Positions 1-6,792 of a stretch of DNA of 10,672 nucleotides are shown here, one piece after another. Origin of the DNA: Ochromonadaceae sp. CCMP2298 (lineage: Eukaryota; Sar; Synurophyceae; Ochromonadales; Ochromonadaceae). A model generated the notes under the pieces. It saw only the letters and a list, made by a program, of their open reading frames with translations, was not told the DNA's origin and searched no databases. Position numbers and translations under genes: made by a program. The DNA lies in NCBI GenBank assembly GCA_026770595.1, contig MU634710.1, positions 1 through 10,672 on the forward strand, in the 5' to 3' direction. Position 1 is the first letter of the stretch, and the number at the start of each line of letters is the position of its first letter.

Positions 1-192
1 AACCTGTACTCCTACACCGAGAAAGGGTTATTCATGAAATCCCAAAAAGGGATTTCATGAATCTCGTTCAAAATCCTTTTAAAACATGTACTAAGTACAG
101 GTTTAACTGTACTTTTTTTATAAAAATTTTCTGCACCTGTACTTAGTACAGGTGCATCTGTACTTTAAGTGTAATCCTGTACTTTTTAGTAC
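1..192. repeat. Cluster of TGTACT/AGTACA half-sites with palindromes
   Basis: Eight copies of the hexamer TGTACT or its complement AGTACA lie at 5-10, 87-92, 94-99, 108-113, 138-143, 145-150, 159-164 and 178-183. Two pairs form 13-bp palindromes with a one-base centre (87-99 and 138-150). The second grows to a 25-nt perfect hairpin at 132-156. The surrounding sequence is AT-rich with T tracts. No gene is recognisable here. The arrangement resembles a set of binding sites for a dimeric protein, but it could equally be decayed repeat DNA. The window edge cuts the region, so any gene it serves may lie to the left. Confidence 0.6.
30..62. repeat. Perfect inverted repeat, 14-nt arms
   Basis: Arms at 30-43 (ATTCATGAAATCCC) and 49-62 are exact reverse complements around a five-A loop. 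Each arm also contains TTCATGAA, a palindrome in its own right. A transcript would form a strong 14-bp stem. Neither end leads into a recognisable gene and there is no U-tract suggesting a terminator, so only the structure is claimed. Confidence 0.8.
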
Positions 193-470
193 GTTTACTT
201 TGCCGGTGTAGTCCAAGGGGATTCTGAGGGGAACCTTCCTAGGATCTACTCGTTTCGCCTGGAGAGTCAGGAAAATTGAAGCAGGGTTGGGGGTAATTCC
301 CAAGTTGATCACTTCGTTGACGATTTAGGCTAGGAGGCAGTGATGCTTCCGTGATAATGCCTGCCCTTTCTGCAGAAGTAAGCTTTAAAAGCGACCTAAA
401 AGACCCTTTCTTTTCTTTTAATATCGACTAAGAGAGACCTGTCAGAGGGAGCTGGGAGATAATTTGAACA
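193..470. other. Unassigned non-coding stretch
   Basis: No ORF here has recognisable protein character, and no tRNA B-box or snRNA-like element was found by eye. The - strand ORF overlapping 118-312 translates to a low-information peptide resembling no family I know. The sequence is ordinary in composition and leads into the large inverted repeat that begins at 471. Confidence 0.5.
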
Positions 471-832
471 CAGCGTCTCTCGACGCCCCTTTCCGCAAGC
501 ACCTGCAGCCGTCCTCGGTTGTACCTGTGCACGCACAAGCTCTCTGGAGGTCCCCTGATCTGTGGCTCGAGGCCCAGGTTGCAGGCAGGCGTAACTTGCG
601 CCCCCTCCCAAACTCCAATGGTCTGCTGTCAGGAGATAGATTCCACAGCGTCTCTCGACGCTCCTTTCCGCAAGCACCAGACCGTTGGAGTTTGGGAGGG
701 GGCGCAAGTTACGCCTGCCTGCAAACTGGGCCTCGAGCCACAGATCAGGGGACCTCCAGAGAGCTTGTGCGTGCACAGGTACAACCGTGGACGGCTGCAG
801 GTGCTTGCGGAAAGGGGCGTCGAGAGACGCTG
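471..832. repeat. Long inverted repeat (foldback), 155-nt arms
   Basis: The left arm (471-625) and right arm (678-832) are reverse complements over 155 nt with three mismatches and no gaps, about 98% identity. The 52-nt spacer (626-677) is not unique sequence. Positions 646-678 repeat the left-arm start (471-503) in direct orientation with one mismatch, and 638-677 match the complement of 801-840 at 38 of 40 positions. The order is therefore A-B-A-B'-A', with primes marking inversion. Because of the symmetry, both strands encode nearly the same peptide, so the long ORFs here (396-857 on - and 464-937 on +) are by-products of the palindrome. It may be a foldback or MITE-like element, or an inverted duplication. 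I found no clear target-site duplication. Confidence 0.9.
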
Positions 833-1446
833 CGGAATCTGTTAGACTCACTGTCACTGGACCTCAAGGAGCGATGCTTTTACTGGCATCCATTTGTAGA
901 ACTTGGCGTCCTTTCCAACTCTATCGCCTCCGCATAGACAGTCGCAAAACAGCCCTGCGCTATCCTACGTGCTGTTGCACAAGACACGTCGAGAACTCTT
1001 GTGACGCAAGACTGAGAGAGCAAGGCCGGTACAGTCAGGATTTGTCTCAGTATTTACGCGCTTCACGCAGGTTATTTAGTAGTAAAAGAGACTAAAATGA
1101 GAAACACGCAGCAAAAGTCCAGCCTCCTTTTGTTAGATGAATCTACTCATCCAGAACTTGGAAGTGGTACTTCACTGATGAAGGATGCTGGAGGGTGCTG
1201 TGTGCTGATGCGTGATTGGTGTTGGGAGTGGTTGAGGCTTCTAAGTGCTGGGGCTGATACAGATGGTGGGCGCGGGCACCGGCATGGTCAGCGTAAAAAA
1301 AAGTAAATGATTCCTTTACTAGTAAATGAATTTATTTACAAAGTAAAGGTCTGGAAAGGGTTAATAAAGAGATCAGTTCAAAATTTTCAGAAAGTAAATG
1401 AAAGATGTACGAAACCTTTACTAAATGAATGACTTCAGCCAAGCAA
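833..1446. other. Unassigned stretch with repeated GTAAATGA motifs
   Basis: Positions 833-1300 hold no recognisable gene. The short + strand ORFs (685-1095 and 1097-1306) lack conserved motifs and overlap repeat DNA or end in simple A-rich sequence. From about 1303 to 1430 the motif AGTAAATGA recurs at irregular spacing. CCTTTACT (around 1313) and AGTAAAGG (around 1341) form an inverted pair. The region leads into the 74-bp array at 1447. Its function is unknown. Confidence 0.45.
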
Positions 1447-1616
1447 GTCTGGTAACCCCGCGGCCGGGTTACCAGAACTAACCCTTTCTCACTAAGGCTT
1501 GCTTTTGGTCCCCCCTACAGGTCTGGTAACCCCGCGGCCGGGTTACCAGAACTAACCCTTTCTCACTAACGCATGCTTCTGGTCCCCCCTACAGGTCTGG
1601 TAACCCCGCAGCGGGG
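1447..1616 (-). repeat. Left 74-bp tandem array (two units plus partial)
   Basis: Unit starts (GTCTGGTAACC) lie at 1447, 1521 and 1595, an exact 74-bp period. Read on the - strand, the unit matches the A unit of the array at 2229-3015, sharing GCATGCGTTAGTGAGAAAGG and the CCAGACC start. Each full unit carries a hairpin; in the first it has 11-nt arms at 1448-1458 and 1466-1476 around a GC-rich loop. The third copy is cut short and runs straight into the terminal inverted repeat. Confidence 0.9.
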
Positions 1617-1703
1617 TAAAAAAAAGCGTGATGATGAACGAGTTCCTTCTCGATATCATTCCGCTAAACGCTTCACTCCGTGTGTCTATGGTATCATAAG
1701 AAG
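1617..1703 (+). repeat. Left terminal inverted repeat of the element
   Basis: This stretch is the reverse complement of 2137-2223 over about 87 nt, with differences only near the A/T-run end and single sites within. The arm ends at AAGAAG (1703), after which the core is unrelated to its counterpart. Immediately inside are two near-copies of CAGTCGATT (1704 and 1731), which may be internal sites of the element. Confidence 0.88.
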
Positions 1704-2136
1704 CAGTCGATTTGGAGCAACGAATAGAAACAGTCGATTGGGAGCGTTGGTTGTGGGTATGTGGGTTATTACTTTAAAGTAATTTGGTTTAATTATTGTT
1801 TAATTATTTTGGTAGAATTTGAAACAAACTCACCTACCCACCACCAATTTTAGATGGCATCTTTACGGTTACCCACCATACTCTACATCTAGCAACTAAC
1901 CATTTAGCGGACAGTCTACTTATAGTAATGGAATACTCACCACCACTATATTTATATATATTTTTATATATTATTCAATTAAATAATATATATATAAAAT
2001 AGATTTAGTATTTAATATTTTTTATTTATTTGATTAAATTTCTCAATTTTTATTTATGTTTATTTGATATAAGATTTTTATTTATTTGATTAAATTTCTC
2101 AATTTTTATTTATATTTTTTGATTTTTATATTTTTC
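1704..2136. other. AT-rich element core with 37-bp direct repeat
   Basis: The core has no credible ORF. From about 1780 it is mostly A and T, with long T/A alternations around 1945-2000. A 37-bp AT-rich segment occurs twice, at 2021-2057 and 2077-2113, offset by 56 bp; both copies contain TTTGATTAAATTTCTCAATT. Such low-GC tracts can act as replication or centromere-like DNA in some algae, but nothing here shows that directly. Confidence 0.7.
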
Positions 2137-2223
2137 CTTCTTATGATACCATAGACACACGGAGTGAAGCGTTTAGCGGAATGATATCGAGGAGGAACTC
2201 GTTCATCATCATGCTTATTTTTC
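2137..2223 (-). repeat. Right terminal inverted repeat of the element
   Basis: This arm mirrors 1617-1703. The match continues outward in weaker form: CGGGGTTTCCAGACC here opposes GGTCTGGTAACCCCG at 1594-1608, so the inverted symmetry runs on into the tandem arrays on both sides. That continuity argues that arrays and terminal repeats belong to one structure. Confidence 0.88.
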
Positions 2224-2228
2224 GGGGT

Positions 2229-3015
2229 TTCCAGACCGTGCCCGCGCCAGGCGACGACCTCCTCTTCTCGTCTTTAACCTTCGCTTGCGGCCTGCCGGCA
2301 AAGTAGAGGGGTACTTTTGGAAATCCGACAGCGGGGGTTCCAGACCTGTTGGGGGTACTGAAAGCATGCGTTAGTGAGAAAGGGTTAGTTCTGGAAATCC
2401 GACAGCGGGGGTTCCAGACCTGTTGGGGGAACCGAAAGCATGCGTTAGTGAGAAAGGGTTAGTTCTGGAAATCTGGCAGCGGGGTTTTCAGACCTGTAGG
2501 GGGGACCGAAAGCACGCGTTAGTGAGAAAGGGTAAGTTCTGGAAATCCGGCAGCGCGGTTTCCAGACCGTGCCCGCGCCAGGCGACGACCTCCCTTTTCT
2601 CGTCTTTAACCTTCGCTTGCTGCCTGCCGGCAAAGTAGAGGGGAAATTTTGGAAATCCGACAGCGGGGGTTCCAGACCTGTTGGGGAGACTGAAAGCATG
2701 CGTTAGTGAAAAAGGGTTAGTTCTGGAAATCCGGCAGCGGGGTTACCAGACCTGTTGGGGAGACTGAAAGCATGCGTTAGTGAGAAAGGGTTAGTTCTGA
2801 AAATCCGGCAGCGCGGTTTCCAGACCGTGCCCGCGGCAGGGGAGGTCGTCGCGACGACCTCCCTTTCTCGTCTCTTACCTTTTCTTGCGGCCTGCCGGCA
2901 AAGTAGAGGGCGACTTCTGAAAATCCGACACCGGGGGTTCTAGACCTGTAGGGGGGACTGAAAGCATGCGTTAGTGAGAAAGAAAGGGTTAGTTATGGAA
3001 ATCCGACAGCGGGGG
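2229..3015 (+). repeat. Right tandem array with higher-order B-A-A-A-B-A-A-B-A pattern
   Basis: Nine units start at TTCCAGACC or a variant. In order they are B 2229-2337 (109), A 2338-2411 (74), A 2412-2485 (74), A 2486-2559 (74), B 2560-2669 (110), A 2670-2743 (74), A 2744-2817 (74), B 2818-2937 (120) and A 2938-3015 (78). A units contain GCATGCGTTAGTGAGAAAGG. B units instead carry CGACGACCTCC and CCTGCCGGCAAAGTAGAGG. Both types end in TGGAAATCCGRCAGCGGGG-like sequence. Two A units are distinctive: the last has a four-base GAAA duplication, and the one at 2486 reads GCACGCG instead of GCATGCG. The five other A units keep exactly 74 bp. Confidence 0.92.
2841..2862. repeat. 22-bp perfect palindrome inside the third B unit
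   Basis: The third B unit has gained an inverted copy of its GACGACCTCC segment, giving a perfect 22-bp palindrome centred on CGCG. The first two B units have only one half. This accounts for the 10-11 bp greater length of the third unit and looks like a local templated (fold-back) duplication. Confidence 0.85.
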
Positions 3016-3294
3016 ACAGTTTTGACGGTGTCCACGGTTTCGACACCGGAGACGGTTTTTTTGGACCGCCGTCCGCTAGCCGTTGGAAAACCAGCGAGGA
3101 GAGAAAAATCAGCGAGCAACAGCAGCAATCAGGAAGCGGCGACGTGCCTGAACTTCCTGCCGCATCTCAGCATCATCGGCGCAGCATTCTGACGGGTCTC
3201 ATTCGCTCTTGTACTCCAGCGACATCCCTTCTACCAGCGCAGTGCTGTGCAGTGCAGAAGAAGAGCGACCTAGAGCGCCGCAGAATTAGTCGAC
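3016..3294 (+). promoter_or_regulatory. Presumed promoter and 5' leader of the kinesin gene
   Basis: Between the repeat array and the kinesin start lie 279 bp of GC-balanced sequence. It contains an inverted pair CGGTGTC (3026-3032) and GACACCG (3042-3048), then a T7 run, then an AGCA-rich stretch (3095-3135) typical of leaders. No TATA box is evident. An in-frame TAG at 3271-3273 bounds the kinesin reading frame upstream. The promoter role is inferred from position only. Confidence 0.4.
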
Positions 3295-6009
3295 ATGGAC
3301 AACTCCTTCGACGAAAACGACTCGATCGACTTGGCCAGCGTGGTGGCTGAGTTTCCCCTTGGCGACGACCACCCCAACGAGCGCATTCCGGTGAAAAAGC
3401 TATCTTCAGTCTTTGATGGCATGGTCAAGCCTGATGATAACAGCATGAAGGTGTACCTGCGCGTTCGCCCCTTCAAGGGAAAGGAAGCTGGCACGATCAC
3501 TGTTGACTCAGACACTTCAATCATCACGAATGCCCCTGAGCAATCAAAAAGAGCTCAGTACACGAAGATGGAGTCGAGGCACTACGTAAGTAACCTTCTA
3601 ACTGAAGCGCTAATGCAACTGCGATAACGTGTGAACCCGCCCCCCCCTCACCCTCCCATCACCAATGCAGGCCTTCACACGTGTGTTCGACCAAGCGTCC
3701 GCACAAGACGTCGTCTACGAGGAAACCACCTGCCCTCTATTTAACCGCTTCTTGCGTGGCGAAAACGCGGTTATGTTTGCCTACGGCATGACAAACGCGG
3801 GGAAGACATACACCATCCAGGGCTCCAACAGCAACCCCGGTATCCTGCCCAGACTCGTAACTGCCGTTCTTGATTCCATGGGGACCGTCTCCACCCAGTG
3901 GGATCTGCACATATCCATGCTGGAGATATACCAGGAGAATATATACGACTTGCTATCGAAGAAGAAGAAGGAGAAGCTGACAATCAGAGACGCGAACGGC
4001 AAGGTCGAGGTGAACAGGCTGTCCACCCACTCGATCAAGTCCACCAAAGAGGCCTGCAAGCTTATGGACACCGCGGCCTACAACCGCTCAAAGTCGGCCA
4101 CCTTTTTGAACACTGGTTCGAGCCGGTCGCACGCAGTGTACACGATAACTCTGGACAGATCCAACGAGGAGGGCGTGTTCAACGAGTCTGTCTCCTTCCA
4201 GCTGGTGGACCTGGCGGGCGCAGAGAGAGGGTAAGCCTTACCGTGTACAACATTTGACCAACCTATGGCCACAATGGCCTATGGCGTAGGATTTGCTACC
4301 TGTGATCGAACTATGGTCTATGTACTATATACTTGGATTATTGCCCCCAAGGAATATTCTAAACTCGCCTCACCTCCCTCTATCCTCCATCGTCCATCCT
4401 CTTTCCTCCATCACCCCTTATCTACTCCAGCAACCGCACCAAGGCCACCGGTGCTCAGCAGAAGGAGGCCAACAACATCAACATGTCTCTGATGCAGCTG
4501 TGGCGCTGCCTACAGGGCATGAAGAAGAGGGTACGTCCAGTACATATTACAGTACGCACTGTACTTCGTACCCTCAGTACTTATTCTCCATACTTATAAT
4601 TCTCACTACGTATTCTCAGTACGTGGATGCACAACACTCTCACACCCTAACTCTTCTTAACTTAATTCTTCTCTCTTCACCCATATCCTATCACGTCTCC
4701 TATCTCCTATATCCTATATCCTATATCCTGTATTCTATCTCTATAGAACAACTCTGAGCTCGGCAGCAGCCAGGAGATAATCCCCTTCAGAGAGTCCAAG
4801 CTCACCCACATGCTTATGCCCATACTTAACCGCGCCGGTATGTCTGGCACCGCCATGATCGCCTGCGTTAACCCCCAGAGCGACGACTACGACGAGACCT
4901 TGACCATTCTGAGCAACGCCAATATCGCATCGAAGATCAAGGAGATCGCCGACGTGGGCCGCACTGCCGCGAACCACATCTCCTCCGCCTCCACTGCATC
5001 AAACGCTGCGGTCGCCGCGGCTGCCCAGAAGAAGCGCCGCATGGAGAGCTCCTCCTCTGCCGGTACTGTGGCCTCAAACGCTACCAACAACAGCAACAGA
5101 GTTAGTAACAACACCACTACCATGCCTGTGCTGAAGAAGATCAGCAAGGGCCCGTCTAAGAAGGTGGAGGTGAAGGTGGAGGTGCTCAGCGGCAACAAGC
5201 GGAAGGCGGATGAGACCCAGGACCAGGACCAGGCGGAGACCACGGAGGTGAAACGTCTGCGCGTGGAGGTGGCCGCCCTGAGAGAGAGCAATATGCACAT
5301 CAACTCGAACCAGCTCGAGCGGGAGGCGGAGATCCGCGCCGAGGTGGCGGAGGAGATGGCGCTGCGTAGTATGCACCTGCTGGACCAGATCCAAGATCTG
5401 CAGTCGCAATTGTCTACCCACGAGGCCAGCGCGTCGAAGGACGTGACGAAGTCGGTGAGAAAGGAGCGCAAAAGGCAGATGCGCGTGATCGCCGAGGACG
5501 ACGAGAAGGATATGCAGGAGGTGGAGGACGAGCTGCAGAGGATGAAGGCCTGCCACGAGGTGGCGGTGGAGGAGCTTAGGGCTGAGAACGAAGCCCTCAA
5601 TATGAAGATCCGCGCCCTACAGACTCTACAGACCTCCTCTGTCACCTCTGTCCCCAAGGTATCAAAGTTCAGCAGCGTGTTCGCCCTGCCCCAGTCGAGC
5701 TCCTCTGCGGGAGACGAGAACGCCCCCACCAACGTGAACGTGAACTTAGTCGTAAAAAGCCCCCTCAAGTCACCCCTCAAGAGCCCCAGCCGCTCACCTC
5801 TGGGCGACGTGTCCAAGAACACGGGAAATTCCCCCAACCGCGGCCTCACCAGCCTCGCCAGCCTCGCCCCCAAGGGGTACCAAAACGGTACCATTTCGGC
5901 CGCACTCAAGCGCATCGACTCGCCGCTGAGACCCAGAGGGGCCTGCATCGACGCCGAGAGCCTGATCACCTACGGCACTCGCACGCGCTCCCACATCGGG
6001 CGCGCGTAG
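3295..6009 (+). CDS. Kinesin motor protein, kinesin-6-like (KIF20/KIF23 type), four exons
   Basis: The exons are 3295-3585, 3671-4230, 4431-4530 and 4747-6009, giving 737 aa. The donors are GTAAGT, GTAAGC and GTACGT; the acceptors end GCAG, CCAG and ATAG. The ATG is the first after an in-frame stop at 3271. The motor spans about residues 50-383. It has the P-loop GMTNAGKT (136-143), switch I NTGSSRSH (244-251), and switch II DLAGAE (277-282) followed by RGNRTKATG across a splice junction. It also has NNINMSLMQL and IPFRESKLT (329-337). The NAGKT P-loop, the ER-NRT-K-TG stretch and the YDETL-ILS-A-IAS end resemble kinesin-6 motors, which act at the spindle midzone in cytokinesis. A discontinuous coiled coil follows (about 484-611), then a disordered tail with Ser-Pro sites at 655, 659, 663, 667, 679 and 708 and a basic C-terminus. 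The large loop-6 insertion of animal KIF20 is absent, so the subfamily is less certain than the family. Confidence 0.93.
4231..4430 (+). other. Kinesin intron 2
   Basis: A 200-nt intron that splits the codon for G284 just after the switch II motif. It runs from GTAAGC to CCAG. The 3' half is strongly pyrimidine-rich with near-repeats of TCCTCCAT (from about 4370 to 4412). The 5' part contains a repeated CTATGGC element around 4263-4284. Splicing joins LAGAERG to NRTKATG, restoring the conserved block of kinesin motors. Confidence 0.88.
4531..4746 (+). other. Kinesin intron 3 with 7-nt tandem repeat
   Basis: A 216-nt intron from GTACGT to ATAG, the longest in the window. It is AT-rich compared with the exons and contains several AGTAC or GTAC motifs in its first half. 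Just before the acceptor is a CCTATAT heptamer repeated at 4706, 4713 and 4720, with a variant CCTGTAT at 4727. The repeat supplies much of the polypyrimidine-like tract. Removing the intron joins MKKR to NNSELGSS in phase 0. Confidence 0.88.
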
Positions 6010-6792
6010 GTAAAGATTTGAATAGATTTGATTAAGTGACTCGGTATCGCGTGGGTTGCGCAAAATGCGCATGTTTCTAAGTTAACCACCCCTCTTTTAA
6101 GTACCTTGCCTCTTTCTCTTCCGTGGTGCTGGGTGTGGTGCCGTCAGTTGCAGTTGCAGATATAGTTGCAGCAGAAGCAAAAGGAGAGTTGGCGGTTCGC
6201 GACAGAGCCATCGGCTGGTCTAAATACAGTAGCAAGCGGCGGAGGATAGCGGGAGGTGGGTGGGAGGGTGGGAGGAGTACAGAAGACGTGTACGTACAAT
6301 AATGGATTAATTTAATGGATTAGTTTACAGTGTGGTGATTATAATAGTATGTACCGGTACCGGTTCTCTCTGGTACAGGTTCCTTCAGAGGTGAAACAAA
6401 AATACGTTTGCAACAAAAATACGTTTACAACAAAATACGTTTCACATTTGTGCGCCGTTTGCAGAGAAACCACACTGGCCCACATTCTTGTTTTGTGGCG
6501 GGATCGTCCAATCCAGGCAATCCAACAAGCATGCAAGGGTCAGTGGTGTGGATGGATGCCAGGTGGATGCAGTTCTGCCACAATACGCGTCCCGTGGGTT
6601 GCTGGGAGGTAAACGTTGTCAAGACTAGAAGTGTCGGGAACGAGATTACGTGGGGAGGAGCTTCTGCAATCGAGGGATACGCTGTGGATGCAGCAATCTT
6701 ATGGAGCTGAACTTGCGTGCACATTTCGGGAAAAGATACAGGTTCTCTCGCTCGTACAACTGTAGGAACGGCTACCTCTAGTCAGGTTCTTT
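6010..6792. other. Intergenic region between kinesin and helicase genes
   Basis: 783 bp without a credible gene. It should hold the kinesin 3' end and the helicase promoter. Visible structures are a small hairpin TGCGCA-AAA-TGCGCA at 6057-6071, repeated GTTGCAG near 6147-6172, a duplicated AATGGATTA motif around 6300-6325, and a 17-nt triplicate at 6395-6445. An in-frame TAG at 6763-6765 bounds the helicase frame. ORFs of 65-100 codons here lie on both strands and have no conserved features. Confidence 0.55.
6395..6445. repeat. 17-nt direct repeat, three copies
   Basis: Copies begin at 6395, 6412 and 6429 with consensus AACAAAAATACGTTTGC; the last has lost one A and ends CAC. The block is bracketed by an inverted pair, GTGAAAC (6391-6397) and GTTTCAC (6439-6445). 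It sits about 350 bp upstream of the helicase start codon, where it could be a promoter element or a short minisatellite. Confidence 0.85.

Larger units (their letters stand above)
1447..3015. mobile_element. Foldback-type non-autonomous element with tandem-repeat arms
   Basis: Two arrays of one 74-bp unit face each other: the left array at 1447-1594 and a larger, opposite-strand array at 2229-3015. Between them, 1617-1703 and 2137-2223 are terminal inverted repeats of about 87 nt with very few mismatches. They enclose an AT-rich core that encodes nothing. Long inverted ends built of tandem units around a short core are the hallmark of foldback transposons, so I infer that class. No transposase is present, so any mobility would need one in trans. 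The arms differ in length (about two units against nine), which may reflect unequal exchange. Alternatively, it could be satellite DNA with an inversion. The class assignment is inference; the repeat geometry is directly visible. Confidence 0.6.

Noticed and set aside
396-937. Long overlapping ORFs on both strands (153 and 157 codons) with nearly the same peptide
   Set aside because: The identity follows from the inverted repeat at 471-832. The peptides have no conserved motif and are a symmetry artefact.
685-1306. ORFs of 136 and 69 codons on the + strand
   Set aside because: They overlap repeat DNA or end in A-rich simple sequence, with no domain-like pattern and no splice-supported extension.
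2360-3000. AGGGTTAG in each A unit as an interstitial telomere repeat
   Set aside because: Only eight matching bases occur once per 74-bp unit; there is no tandem telomeric run.
1447-3015. The spaced repeats as a CRISPR array
   Set aside because: Units abut with no unique spacers, the DNA is eukaryotic, and no cas genes are present.
2423-3128. Several 60-85 codon ORFs within the tandem array
   Set aside because: Each translates the repeat unit; the open frame depends on unit length and is broken between units.
4120-4135. GGTTCGAGCC as a tRNA T-loop (B-box)
   Set aside because: It lies inside kinesin switch I coding sequence, and no cloverleaf can be drawn around it.
4887-5969. 360-codon ORF on the - strand
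   Set aside because: It is the antisense shadow of kinesin exon 4, rich in Ser/Leu/Arg as expected from complementing GC-rich codons.
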